Source: an uncultured Opitutia bacterium
Lineage (GTDB): Bacteria; Verrucomicrobiota; Verrucomicrobiia; Opitutales; Opitutaceae
Direction: 5' to 3'
Length of the DNA: 64,000 bases
Assembly: GCA_903840415.1 (NCBI GenBank)
Contig: CAIMFY010000069.1
Coordinates: forward strand, 1-64,000
The notes under the pieces: model-generated
What the model was told of the DNA's origin: nothing
Databases searched by the model: none
The model's input: only the letters and a program-made list of their open reading frames with translations
Program-made: the position numbers and the translations under genes
In this document: in pieces, positions 38,424 to 47,542 of the stretch
Numbering within the stretch: position 1 is the first letter of the stretch
Layout: the number at the start of each line of letters is the position of its first letter

Positions 38424-39570
38424 TCACGAATCATTCATGCGACGCGCCCTGGCGCTCGCCCGTTCTGTGTGGGGCAACACGCACCCCAATCCGATGGTCG
38501 GTGCGGTCATCGTCGAGGATGGGCATATCGTCGGCGAAGGCGCGACCGCGCCCGACGGCGGTCCGCACGCCGAAAGGCTCGCGCTCCTCGCGCGCGGCAA
38601 GGTGCCACGACCTGGCGCGACACTCTTTGTCACGCTCGAACCCTGCTCGACGCCCGGCCGCACGGGCGCATGCACCGAAGCGATCATCGCGTCGGGCATA
38701 AAGCATGTCGTCGTCGGCGCGACCGATCCGAATCCGGCCCACGCGGGCCGCGGTTTCGATGTCCTGCGCGCGGCGGGCGTCGAAGTGATCACCGGCGTGC
38801 TCGAACGCGAATGCGCTGATCTTAATCTGATTTTTAACCACTGGATTACGACCGACGGTCCGCTGCTCGCGGCGAAGTCCGCCGCAACGCTTGACGGAAA
38901 GATTGCGTGCCGCACTGGCGAATCGCGCTGGATTACGAACGAGGCCTCGCGAGCGGATGTGCACCGGTGGCGGCGGCTGTTTCCCGGTATTGCCGTCGGC
39001 GCGATGACGATCTTGAAGGACAATCCGCGGCTCACGGCGCGGCGCGAAGGCGAGCCGGAGTGGTCGCCGTGGCGCTTTGTGTTTGACGGCCTGCTGCGCA
39101 CCGTGGTCGACAAGAATCTACCGCACGTTTTCACGGATGAATTCCGGGCGCGCACGATCGTCGTGACGACGCCGCACGGAGGGATGGGTTACGTGCGGAA
39201 GCTGCGCGAACTGGGTATCACCGTGTGGTGTTTCGAATCGGAGTCGCAGCGGGTCTCGTTTGCCGATTTCAGGCGGAAATGCGCCGAGGAAAAAATCGCG
39301 GGCGTTTTTTTCGAGGGCGGGGCGCAGCTCGTGAGCGAGCTGATTCGGGCTCGGCAGCTCGACTACCTGCTGGTGTATCGTGCGCCGGTGCTGTTTGCCG
39401 ACGACAAAGCCAAGAGCATTTTCAGCGGGCTGCGACCCGAGCGGATCGATCAGGCGGTGCGGCTGACCGACCTGCGCCACGAGATGTTTGGCGACGATGC
39501 GCTGATGCGCGGCCGGGTAGTCTATCCGGAGAAGATGCTGATCGATGAAACTGTTTTTAGCCTCCGGTAA
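38410..39570 (+). CDS. ribD: Bifunctional riboflavin deaminase/reductase RibD
   Basis: 386 residues, two domains. The cytidine-deaminase-like half has the zinc motif HAERLAL and PCSTPGRTGACTEAII after NPMVGAVIVEDG. The reductase half has KSAATLDGKIACRTGESRWITNEASRADVHRWR and FFEGGAQLVSELIRARQLD. It performs the second and third steps of riboflavin synthesis. The start at 38410 gives the conserved MRRALALARSVWGNTHPNP beginning within 10 residues. It overlaps both neighbours, by 14 bp upstream and 26 bp with rdgB. Confidence 0.95.
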
Positions 39571-40156
39571 CGTGCACAAGGCGGCGGAGTTGCAGGCGCT
39601 GGCCGATGCCGCCGCGCTCCCGATCGAGATTATTTCGGCGCGGGTGGTCGGAGGAATGCCGGTGGTGGTGGAGGACGCTGGGACGTTTGTCGGCAACGCG
39701 CGAAAAAAAGCGCTGGCGTTGAGCCGCACGTTGCCGGCCGACGCGTGGGTAATCGCAGACGACAGCGGCTTGTGCGTGGATGTGCTCGAGGGCGGGCCGG
39801 GCGTGGAGTCGGCCTACTACGCCGGGCCGCAGGGCGACAGTGCCGCAAATCTGGCGAAGTTGGTCGCGGTGATGTGCGACGTGCCCGACGGGAACCGCGG
39901 GGCGAATTTCCGGTGCGTGCTGTTCGTCGCGGGGCCGGGCGGCGTGGAACTCATTTTCGAGGGTATCTGCGGTGGCGAATTGCTGCGCGAACCACGCGGC
40001 GGAGCGGGCTTCGGCTACGATCCGCTGTTTGTGCCGGCGGGGCAGCGGCAGACTTTTGCCGAACTCGGCGACGCCGTGAAAAACACGGTGAGCCATCGGG
40101 CGCGCGCTTGGGCGCGGCTAGCGGAGTGGGCGCGGAATCGCAGCGGTGGCGGTTGA
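39545..40156 (+). CDS. rdgB: XTP/dITP pyrophosphatase (RdgB/HAM1 family)
   Basis: 203 residues. LFLASGNVHKAAELQAL, EDAGTFVGNARKKALALS, VIADDSGLCVDVLEGGPGVESAYYAG, GAGFGYDPLFVPAG and the terminal VSHRARAWARL reproduce all the conserved HAM1 motifs. It removes non-canonical purine triphosphates from the nucleotide pool. It overlaps the end of ribD by 26 bp, so it depends on that transcript. A large palindrome follows 8 nt after the stop. Confidence 0.95.
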   Translation: MKLFLASGNVHKAAELQALADAAALPIEIISARVVGGMPVVVEDAGTFVGNARKKALALSRTLPADAWVIADDSGLCVDVLEGGPGVESAYYAGPQGDSAANLAKLVAVMCDVPDGNRGANFRCVLFVAGPGGVELIFEGICGGELLREPRGGAGFGYDPLFVPAGQRQTFAELGDAVKNTVSHRARAWARLAEWARNRSGGG

Positions 40157-40163
40157 GCGAGCC

Positions 40164-40224
40164 GGTAGAGTAGGCGGGAGCCTTTTAACGGCGTTGCCGT
40201 CTAAAGGCTCCTGCCTACTCTACC
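40164..40224. repeat. Long palindrome between convergent genes
   Basis: Arms of 22 nt (40164-40185 and 40203-40224) pair with one G-T mismatch; the left arm begins GGTAGAGTAGGCGGGAGCC. Inside is a second stem, ACGGC/GCCGT (40188-40192 and 40196-40200), with a GTT loop. It lies between the convergent rdgB and response-regulator genes. It could serve as a two-way terminator or be a copy of a REP-like palindromic repeat. It is longer and more perfect than an ordinary terminator and lacks an immediate T run. Confidence 0.7.
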
Positions 40225-40231
40225 AGCGAGC

Positions 40232-40885
40232 CTATTTTTTCTGCTGCGCGTAAATCACCGCGGCCTCGGCGCGGCGCGAGACGTGGAGCTTGTCAAAGAC
40301 GGTGCTCAGATAATTTTTCACCGTCTTCTCGCTGAGGTTGAGCTTCGCTGCGACCTCCTTGTTGGTGCAGCCCTCGGCGATTTGAGCCAGCACCCGCCGC
40401 TCTTGCGGCGAAAGGGTGGCGAGCACGTCGGCCACAGCACCGCCACTTTTCATGAACTCCATCACGCGCGCCGTGACCGCGGGATCCAGGATAGATTTTC
40501 CGGCGGCAATATCGTGGATTGCCTGCACGAGAGCGCGGCCGTCGATTTCCTTCAGCAGGTAACCATGCGCGCCGGCGCGGATGGCATCGTCGACGAGTGT
40601 GCCATCGGCGACTGACGTGAGAATCAGCACGCGCGTGGCGGGCGATCGTTGGAGAATAGATCGACAGGCATCGAAACCCGTGCCGTCGGGCAGGCGGATG
40701 TCGAGGAGCACCACGTCCGGCTTGGTGCGCTCGCAGGTGACGACGCCGTCAGCCACGGAGCCGCTTTCGCCGACGATTTCGATCGACCGATCGGCGGACA
40801 ACAATGCGCGGAGGCCCATGCGCACAACCTCGCTGTCGTCGACCAGCACAACCCGGATTTTGGGAACGGTAGCAGAAATTTTCAT
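40232..40885 (-). CDS. NarL/FixJ-type response regulator
   Basis: 217 residues. The receiver domain has VVLVDDSEVVRMGL, the phosphoacceptor VVLLDIRLPDGTG (Asp62) and LILTSVADGTLVDDAIRAGAHGYLLKE. The LuxR-type DNA-binding domain is LSPQERRVLAQIAEGCTNKEVAAKLNLSEKTVKNYLSTVFDKL. It is transcribed after its cognate kinase with a TGATG overlap. I use the ATG at 40885, not the TTG one codon upstream. It is a transcription regulator responding to kinase signalling; the target genes are unknown. Confidence 0.93.
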   Translation of the reverse strand: MKISATVPKIRVVLVDDSEVVRMGLRALLSADRSIEIVGESGSVADGVVTCERTKPDVVLLDIRLPDGTGFDACRSILQRSPATRVLILTSVADGTLVDDAIRAGAHGYLLKEIDGRALVQAIHDIAAGKSILDPAVTARVMEFMKSGGAVADVLATLSPQERRVLAQIAEGCTNKEVAAKLNLSEKTVKNYLSTVFDKLHVSRRAEAAVIYAQQKK

Positions 40886-41946
40886 CAAACGGCGGCGGGC
40901 AGGAGGATCGGGATGTTGATGAGCACGCGGACACCTTCGCCGGGTCGGCTCGTGATCGCGAGGGTGGCACCGATGTGATCGGCGCGGGCCTGCATGTTGC
41001 CGAGGCCGTGGCCACCGTCGCGACGGTGCGTAGCGTCGAAGCCGGTGCCGTTGTCCTGCACCAGCAGGCAGACCTCGCGCTCGCCTTGGTGCACCCTAAT
41101 CGTGACGAGCGAGGCGCCGCCGTGGCGTAGCGCATTGCTCACCGCTTCGCGGGCCACTTGGAGCGCTTCGATGGTTTGCGCGGGGGAGAGAAGCGCGGTG
41201 GCTTCGTCGTCCACTTTGATCTCAAAACGCGCCGTACGATCCGCGCAAAGATCAGCGAGGAGAGTTTCCAGCGAGCGCGCGAAGTTGGTGCGGCGCAGAT
41301 TTTCCGGGGCGAGTCCGGTGATGTAGGCGCGAGCGTCGCGAATCGAGGCATTAAGGGTAGTGCGGCATTGTTCGAGCCGGCGATCCACCTCGGTCGGATT
41401 GTCGCGCAGGAGGGCGCGGGCTGACTCCAGCGTGAGGCCGACGGCGTAGAGCGATTGGATAATGCCGTCGTGAAGATCGCGGCCGAGGCGGATTTTTTCC
41501 TCGAGCGCCTGCGTGAGGAGTTGCTGCTTGAGTTGACCATCCTCCTCGGCGCGAAGCCGAACGTCGCGCTCGCGGGTGAGTTCATCGTGCTGGGCGGCGG
41601 ACGATTCGGCGAGTTTCGAGAGCGCGCCAACTTCGGTGCGGGTGGGGTCGAAGGGAGACTGCGTATCGGTGCGGCGGCTGGGCCGGGCGGCAAGGCTGAC
41701 GACCAGTGCGGCGGATAGCGCCATGCTGGCGAGCGCGAGGGCGAGCGCCACGCGCGCCGACAGTTGCGTGAGTCGGACTGAGGGTGTTGTTGTCGCCCCT
41801 GCGGTTGCGGGTGCGTGTGCCGTGGTGTCGAGGGTCGCGGTGGCGTCAATCCGCCACGAATGCCACGCCGGCGCAATCAGCAGCGCTGTCAGCGCCGCCA
41901 TCACGACGAAAAGTCCGGTGGCGAGCAGGCGAGGCAGCGGGTTCAT
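40885..41946 (-). CDS. NarL-family sensor histidine kinase
   Basis: 353 residues. Two helices (LLATGLFVVMAALTALLIA and VALALALASMALSAALVVSLA) flank a periplasmic stretch of only about 45 residues, too short for a folded ligand domain. A coiled coil leads to the HisKA_3 box IRLGRDLHDGIIQSLYAVGL (His159), then HATPase motifs AREAVSNALRHGG, DNGTGF and HGLGNMQARA. It phosphorylates the regulator encoded immediately downstream. The small sensor part suggests it senses within the membrane or via a partner. Confidence 0.92.
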   Translation of the reverse strand: MNPLPRLLATGLFVVMAALTALLIAPAWHSWRIDATATLDTTAHAPATAGATTTPSVRLTQLSARVALALALASMALSAALVVSLAARPSRRTDTQSPFDPTRTEVGALSKLAESSAAQHDELTRERDVRLRAEEDGQLKQQLLTQALEEKIRLGRDLHDGIIQSLYAVGLTLESARALLRDNPTEVDRRLEQCRTTLNASIRDARAYITGLAPENLRRTNFARSLETLLADLCADRTARFEIKVDDEATALLSPAQTIEALQVAREAVSNALRHGGASLVTIRVHQGEREVCLLVQDNGTGFDATHRRDGGHGLGNMQARADHIGATLAITSRPGEGVRVLINIPILLPAAV

Positions 41947-42034
41947 GCAGGTTCGCCGGACGGTGGCTCACTCGGGGAGACGCGTCAAAACTTTCGACAT
42001 TTCAGTCGTGGCGGGTTTTCGTGTCCGACCTCGC

Positions 42035-43576
42035 ATGAAGTCCTTCTACATCACGACCGCCATTGACTACGTGAACGGCGCACCGCACCTCGGCCACGCC
42101 TATGAAAAAGTGCTGACCGACGTCATCGCGCGCTTCCGGCGGCAGATGGGAGATCGCGTGCATTTTCTCACCGGGGCGGACGAGCATGGGCAAAAAGTGC
42201 AAGCGAGCGCGAGGCAGCGCGGCATTCCCGCGCAGCGATATGTCGATGAGACCAGCGCGGAGTTTCGCGCGCTCTATGACCGGCTGAATGTTTCCTACGA
42301 CGATTTCATCCGCACCACCGAGCCCCGGCACAAACAGGTCGTGCAGGTCCTGCTACAGCAACTCTTCGATGCCGGAGAAATCTACCAGGCGGAATACCGT
42401 GGCTTTTATTCGACGCGGCAGGAGCAGTTTTTGCAGGAAAAAGATCGATTGCCCGACGGAGCGTGGCCGGAGCTTTTCGGCGAAGTCACCGAGATTGTGG
42501 AGACGAATTATTTCTTCCGGCTCAAAAAACACCAGGCGTGGCTTGTCGATTTTCTTACGCAAAACGAGGACTTTATCTTTCCGCGTTTCCGGCAAAAGCA
42601 GGTGCTGGAGTTTCTGAAGGATCCGTTGAACGACCTCTGCATCTCGCGTCCACGTGAGCGGCTGGAGTGGGGCATCGAGCTGCCGTTCGATAAGAACTAT
42701 GTGACCTACGTGTGGTTCGACGCACTGTTGAATTACTATTCCGCCGTGGTGGACAAGGGACTGTGGCCTGCCGACTACAATCTCATCGGCAAAGACATCC
42801 TCGTGCCGCCACACGCCGTCTACTGGCCGATCATGCTGAAGGCCTGCGGACTGCCGCCGCCGAAGCATCTGCTCGTGCATGGCTGGTGGTTGCAAAGCGG
42901 CGCGAAGATGTCGAAGAGCACCGGTGGCGCGGTCAACCCGCTCGACCTCGTGACGGAGTTCGGCGTCGACGCCTTTCGCTATTTTGTCATGCGCGAGATG
43001 AACGTCGGGCAGGACAGCGAGTTCACCCGCGAGCAGTTTCTCGTCCGCTACAACAGCGAACTCGCCAACAACCTTGGCAATCTCGTTAACCGCACGCTCA
43101 ACATGACCACGCGCTTCGCGGCGGGCGTGCTGCCAGCAGCCGAGGTGATCGAGGATGCCGAGCGCGAAGTTCAGGCCCTCTGGACCAGGACCCGTGACGA
43201 GGTGATTCCACTTTGCGAGGGCTTTCAATTTCACACCGCGCTGGAGCGCACGATGGCGTTCGTCAACGCGACCAACGCCTACATCGAAAAACGCGCGCCG
43301 TGGAAACTCGGCAAGTCCGTCGATCCGAAAGATGCGGCGCTGTTGCGCACGTCACTCGCAACGATGGCCGAGGCGCTGCGGCTCGCCGTCGCCCTGATGC
43401 AGCATGTTGTCCCGGCGACGACCGCGAAGATCAACAGCGTGCTCGGCTACACGCCGGGTGCGGACTGGCGCGCAGAATTAGAGTGGGGCTCCAAGTTGAC
43501 CGGAGCGAAGGTCGACGAGGCGCTCGTGCTGTTTCCGCGGCCGGCTCCGCCGCCGAAAACTCCGGCGAAAGCGTGA
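42035..43576 (+). CDS. metG: Methionine--tRNA ligase, short form
   Basis: 513 residues. The class I signatures are clear: YITTAIDYVNGAPHLGHAYEK (HIGH box as HLGH) and AKMSKSTGG (KMSKS). DNA-binding-like extras and the C-terminal EMAP/dimerisation domain are absent. The zinc-knuckle cysteines of E. coli MetRS are missing from the AEYRGFYSTRQEQFLQE region. This is therefore the short, zinc-free MetRS type. The ATG at 42035 is the family start; the same frame upstream is antisense to the kinase gene. It leads the plus-strand metG-menF-cytochrome-menD run. Confidence 0.95.
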   Translation: MKSFYITTAIDYVNGAPHLGHAYEKVLTDVIARFRRQMGDRVHFLTGADEHGQKVQASARQRGIPAQRYVDETSAEFRALYDRLNVSYDDFIRTTEPRHKQVVQVLLQQLFDAGEIYQAEYRGFYSTRQEQFLQEKDRLPDGAWPELFGEVTEIVETNYFFRLKKHQAWLVDFLTQNEDFIFPRFRQKQVLEFLKDPLNDLCISRPRERLEWGIELPFDKNYVTYVWFDALLNYYSAVVDKGLWPADYNLIGKDILVPPHAVYWPIMLKACGLPPPKHLLVHGWWLQSGAKMSKSTGGAVNPLDLVTEFGVDAFRYFVMREMNVGQDSEFTREQFLVRYNSELANNLGNLVNRTLNMTTRFAAGVLPAAEVIEDAEREVQALWTRTRDEVIPLCEGFQFHTALERTMAFVNATNAYIEKRAPWKLGKSVDPKDAALLRTSLATMAEALRLAVALMQHVVPATTAKINSVLGYTPGADWRAELEWGSKLTGAKVDEALVLFPRPAPPPKTPAKA

Positions 43577-43586
43577 GCGTGCCGTC

Positions 43587-45005
43587 GTGACGATTCTCCC
43601 GCTCAACCCGACGGAAAACGCCACGCCCGAGGCACTCGGCGCCTTTCTCGCGCAATGCCGCGATCTGGCAGTGCGCGATCGTCGGCCCAAGCTGGTGAGT
43701 ATCTCGCTCGCGGTCGATGCGCTCGATCCGTTGGCCGTGCTCGAATCGATCTTTGAGCCAGCGGAGCCGCATTTCTACACGGAGCGACCGAGCATCGAGA
43801 GCGCGATCGCCGGCGCGGAAATTGCCGTCGCGCACGAAGCGAATGGTCCCGGGCGTTTCGCGAGCGTGCAGCGTTTTATCGACGACACGCTCGCGGACAC
43901 CATCGCCGTCGGCGATGTCGCCGCGCCGTTTGGTGGGCCTCATTTTTTCGCGAGCTTCGCGTTTTCCGACGAGACCGAATTAGGCGAACCGTTTCCGGCG
44001 GCGAGCGTGTTTGTGCCGCGCTGGCAGGTCGCGCGCGCCGGTCCGACGACGACCGCTGTGGCGAATCTCCTCGTCACCGCTGAGTCGGATCTCGCGGCGC
44101 TCAGCGAGCGGGTGTGGCGGGCGCACGGAAAATTCGGACGTTTCCGCTACGGCGAGGAGCCCGCAACTTCCGCGGCGGCGGGCGCGCCGCGTTATATGGC
44201 CCGCGAGACGGGCGACTACCGCGCTGCGGTCGCCCGCGGGCTGGAGCGCATTGGCGCCGGCGAGTTTCGGAAGATCGTCCTCGCCCGCGCGATCGAACTC
44301 ACTGCGAGCGAACCGTTGCATCCGTTACGGGTGCTCAACGGTCTCCGGCAGCGGTTTCCCGAGTGCTATTCGTTTTCGCGCGCCAACGGTCGCGGACAGA
44401 GTTTCATCGGTGCAAGCCCAGAGCGGCTGGTGCGCGTGAGCAAGGGCGTGCTCGAAACCGAAGCGCTCGCCGGCTCGATGCGCCGCGGCACCTCTGCGAG
44501 CGAGGATGCTGTCCTCGCGAGCGCCCTGCTCGCCAGCGACAAAGATCTCCGCGAACAAAAGGAAGTGCTCGACGACATCATCGCGCGGCTCAATCCGCTC
44601 GGTCTCGTGCTCGAAGTGCCGGCGCGTCCCGAAGTCCGGCGTCTCGCGAATGTCCAACACCTCCGCACGCCGGTTCGTTCGCCGCTGCCGGAAGCGGTGC
44701 GGCTGCTCGACGTCCTCGCGGCGCTGCATCCGACACCCGCGGTCGGCGGCAGTCCGCGCGAACCGGCTGTCGCGCGCATTCGCGAACTCGAGGGCTTTCC
44801 GCGCGGACTCTACGCCGGCACGCTCGGCTGGCTCAACGCCCGCGGTGGTGGCGAGTTCTTCGTGGGCATTCGCTCGGCGCTGGTTGACGGTGCCACCGCG
44901 CGCGTGTTTGCCGGCGCCGGGATTGTCGCCGGCTCGACCCCCGATAAAGAGTTTGCGGAAACGGATCTGAAATTTAAGGCCGTGCTCGACGCGCTGCTCG
45001 CCTAA
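43587..45005 (+). CDS. menF: Isochorismate synthase
   Basis: 472 residues, chorismate-binding family. The C-terminal half holds the core: EFRKIVLARAIELTA, FIGASPERLVRVSKGVLETEALAGSMRRG, DKDLREQKEVLDDI, VQHLRTPVRSPLP, LHPTPAVGGSPRE and FVGIRSALVDG. The N-terminal half is divergent, as is usual for MenF/EntC/DhbC. It converts chorismate to isochorismate, entering menaquinone synthesis; the menD neighbour supports MenF over a siderophore role. The start is GTG at 43587, 10 nt after metG. Confidence 0.92.
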   Translation: MTILPLNPTENATPEALGAFLAQCRDLAVRDRRPKLVSISLAVDALDPLAVLESIFEPAEPHFYTERPSIESAIAGAEIAVAHEANGPGRFASVQRFIDDTLADTIAVGDVAAPFGGPHFFASFAFSDETELGEPFPAASVFVPRWQVARAGPTTTAVANLLVTAESDLAALSERVWRAHGKFGRFRYGEEPATSAAAGAPRYMARETGDYRAAVARGLERIGAGEFRKIVLARAIELTASEPLHPLRVLNGLRQRFPECYSFSRANGRGQSFIGASPERLVRVSKGVLETEALAGSMRRGTSASEDAVLASALLASDKDLREQKEVLDDIIARLNPLGLVLEVPARPEVRRLANVQHLRTPVRSPLPEAVRLLDVLAALHPTPAVGGSPREPAVARIRELEGFPRGLYAGTLGWLNARGGGEFFVGIRSALVDGATARVFAGAGIVAGSTPDKEFAETDLKFKAVLDALLA

Positions 45006-45016
45006 TCTGTGCTCCG

Positions 45017-45769
45017 ATGAAGTCCTTTTGGTCACTGCTCATTGTCTCCGGACTGCTGGTGTGGGCGCGGGCGGCGGAACAGCCGGACGAGCGGCGCCCG
45101 CATCCCATCACGTGGGACGCGATGGACAAAGCCGTCGAAGCGAAGTCCGGCGATCAGGCGGCGGGATTTTTTTTCAAAGCCACCAACACCTCCCAACAGC
45201 CGGTCGTGATTGCGTCGGTGCGGCCTTCGTGCGGTTGCACGGTCGTTGATTTGCCGGCGATGCCGTGGGTGCTGGCACCGGGGGCTAGCGGCGTGCTTTC
45301 TGCCACGGTCGATTTCAGTGGCAAGGATGGCACTTTGGCGAAGTCGCTAATCGTCGAGTCCAACGGCGGCCCTCAAACTCTGACGCTGCGCATCACACTT
45401 CCGCCGCTGGACGAAGAAGCTCGACGGCAGAACCAGATGACAGCGCGGGCCGATCGGCAGGCGGTGTTTCGCGGGAGTTGCGTGGAGTGCCACGTGCTCC
45501 CGGCAGAAGGCAAGACTGGCGAGGATTTGTTCCACGCGGCCTGCCTCAACTGCCACACGCCGACTGGGCGCGCCAGCATGGTGCCAGACCTGTTGGTCGC
45601 GCACGGCCATCGCGACGCCGTGTGGTGGCGCACGTGGATCGCGGAGGGGCGCGACGGCACGCTGATGCCGGCTTTCGCAAAACCGCGTGGACCGCTCACG
45701 GCGGAGGAGATCGATTCGCTCGTCGCCTTTGCCCTCTCGCACTTGCCCACGGAAGCAAAGACGAACTGA
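45017..45769 (+). CDS. DUF1573 plus cytochrome c fusion, periplasmic
   Basis: 250 residues. A signal peptide (residues 1-20) precedes a DUF1573 Ig-like domain (about 25-130) with the hallmark RPSCGCTVV at 69-77. The C-terminal 110 residues form a cytochrome c domain. It starts EDLFHAACLNCH with a haem-binding CLNCH at 176-180 and a likely axial Met217 in TLMPAF. An extra CVECH at 155-159 would allow a second haem. Exported electron carrier, lying 11 nt after menF and 11 nt before menD. That placement suggests a role with menaquinol respiration. The fusion is unusual to me. Confidence 0.8.
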   Translation: MKSFWSLLIVSGLLVWARAAEQPDERRPHPITWDAMDKAVEAKSGDQAAGFFFKATNTSQQPVVIASVRPSCGCTVVDLPAMPWVLAPGASGVLSATVDFSGKDGTLAKSLIVESNGGPQTLTLRITLPPLDEEARRQNQMTARADRQAVFRGSCVECHVLPAEGKTGEDLFHAACLNCHTPTGRASMVPDLLVAHGHRDAVWWRTWIAEGRDGTLMPAFAKPRGPLTAEEIDSLVAFALSHLPTEAKTN

Positions 45770-45780
45770 CTGGTGATCGC

Positions 45781-47526
45781 ATGACCGCCGTGCCGATGCT
45801 GAATTTTCGCACCACCAACTCCCTCTGGAGCAGCGTGCTCGTCGAGACACTCGTGCGGCTCGGCGTCCGGCAGGCCGTGATTTCGCCGGGCTCGCGATCG
45901 ACGCCGCTCACGCTCGCCTTCGCCCTCCATCCGTCGATCGAGGCGGTTCCGGTGCTCGACGAACGATCCGCGGCGTTTTTCGCATTGGGGCTGGCGAAAC
46001 AGAAAATGCTGCCAGTGGTGTTGGTGTGCACGAGCGGCACGGCTGCGGCTAACTACTTTCCCGCGATCATCGAGGCCCGGGAATCGGGTGTGCCGTTGCT
46101 GGTGATCTCGGCGGACCGCCCGCCGGAAATGCGCGCATGCGCATCTGGCCAGACGATCGATCAGCAGAAAATATTTGGCGCCTACGTGGGGTTTTATCAC
46201 GAACTCAGCGCGCCCGAGGCGAGCGAGGCGATGTTGCGCTATCTCCGACAAACGGTGGCGCACGCGGTCGAGCGCACGACGCGCCCGTTTTTCGGCCCCG
46301 TGCATCTCAACGCACCTTTTCGCGACCCGCTGGTCCCGATCGACGACGGTGGCGCGACGGCGCGCATCGCGCAGCCGATCGATTGGGAGCGATTCTTCGG
46401 CCATCTCCAGTTAGTTTCTCCCGCGATGTGGGGGACGGTATCCAGGGTTCCGCAGCTGGTTCCTGAATCGCACGGTGTTATCGTGGTCGGACCGGAGGTC
46501 GGCGCGATGTCCGCCGAATCTCTCGCCAAAAATGTCGGCCAGTTGGCGCGGCAACTCGGCTGGCCGGTCATCAGCGACGGGCTTTCGTCGCTGCGAAATT
46601 TCGCGGCGCACGTGCCACACTTGGTCACGACCGCCGACACGCTGCTGCGCAACCCAGGCATCGCGGAGCGACTCAAGCCCGAGTGCGTGATCGCCATCGG
46701 GAGCTGGCCGACGAGCAAAGTGATCCGCCAGTGGATCGAGTCGAGCCAGCCGCAGATTTTTTTGTGGTCAAATCACCCGGAGAATCGCGACGCACTTCAC
46801 GGCCGGACCCAGCATTTCCAGAACATGGAAGCGTTGCTCCAACTCGCGCCGACGGCCAGCGGCCCCAGCGGCTACGAACGCCTGTGGGTGGCAGCGGAAC
46901 AGAAAACGCGTGCGGCGCTGAATGCAAAACTCGCCGACATAGCCGAATTGTTTGAGGGCAAGTCCGCGTGGTTGCTGGCGCAGCATTTGCCGCCGCAGGC
47001 GCCAGTCTTCGTGGCAAATAGCATGCCGGTGCGCGACGTGGAGTATTTCTGGCCGCCGAACGATCGCGGCGCAGTAATGCGCGTGAACCGCGGCGCGAAC
47101 GGCATCGACGGCACACTCTCATCCGCGCTCGGCGCCGCGCATGGCGGTGCGCCCGCGGTCCTACTCACCGGCGATCTGGCGCTGCTGCATGACACGAACG
47201 GATTTCTCCTGTGCCCAAAATTCCGCGGCTCACTGACGATCGTTTTAATCAACAATCGCGGCGGTGGGATTTTCGAGCATCTGCCGGTAGCGCAATTCGG
47301 CCAAGTGTTTGAGGAATTTTTTGCGACGCCGCAGGAGGCGGACTTTACCAAGTTGTGTGCGGCTTACAGCGTGGATCATACGCTCATCCTCGACTGGACT
47401 CAGTTTACCGCGTTGATTTCCACGCTGCCGACGAAGGGAATCCGCATGCTGGAAATTCGCACTGATCGGAAGCGCGACACACAGGTGCGGAAACAGTTGT
47501 TTGCCGCCGTGGCAGCCAGTTTGTGA
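45781..47526 (+). CDS. menD: 2-succinyl-5-enolpyruvyl-6-hydroxy-3-cyclohexene-1-carboxylate synthase (MenD)
   Basis: 581 residues, a thiamine-diphosphate enzyme. VRQAVISPGSRSTPLTLAF is the MenD signature for substrate binding, and DERSAAFFALGLAK contains the conserved Glu that activates ThDP. VVLVCTSGTAAANYFPAIIEA, MPVRDVE, NRGANGIDG and TGDLALLHDTNGFLL (the ThDP/Mg motif, usual GDLS/TxLHD) follow, then NNRGGGIFEHLP. It adds 2-oxoglutarate to isochorismate. The start at 45781 lies 11 nt after the cytochrome gene. Confidence 0.96.
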   Translation: MTAVPMLNFRTTNSLWSSVLVETLVRLGVRQAVISPGSRSTPLTLAFALHPSIEAVPVLDERSAAFFALGLAKQKMLPVVLVCTSGTAAANYFPAIIEARESGVPLLVISADRPPEMRACASGQTIDQQKIFGAYVGFYHELSAPEASEAMLRYLRQTVAHAVERTTRPFFGPVHLNAPFRDPLVPIDDGGATARIAQPIDWERFFGHLQLVSPAMWGTVSRVPQLVPESHGVIVVGPEVGAMSAESLAKNVGQLARQLGWPVISDGLSSLRNFAAHVPHLVTTADTLLRNPGIAERLKPECVIAIGSWPTSKVIRQWIESSQPQIFLWSNHPENRDALHGRTQHFQNMEALLQLAPTASGPSGYERLWVAAEQKTRAALNAKLADIAELFEGKSAWLLAQHLPPQAPVFVANSMPVRDVEYFWPPNDRGAVMRVNRGANGIDGTLSSALGAAHGGAPAVLLTGDLALLHDTNGFLLCPKFRGSLTIVLINNRGGGIFEHLPVAQFGQVFEEFFATPQEADFTKLCAAYSVDHTLILDWTQFTALISTLPTKGIRMLEIRTDRKRDTQVRKQLFAAVAASL

Positions 47527-47542
47527 ATCGGACCGTGCCGAC

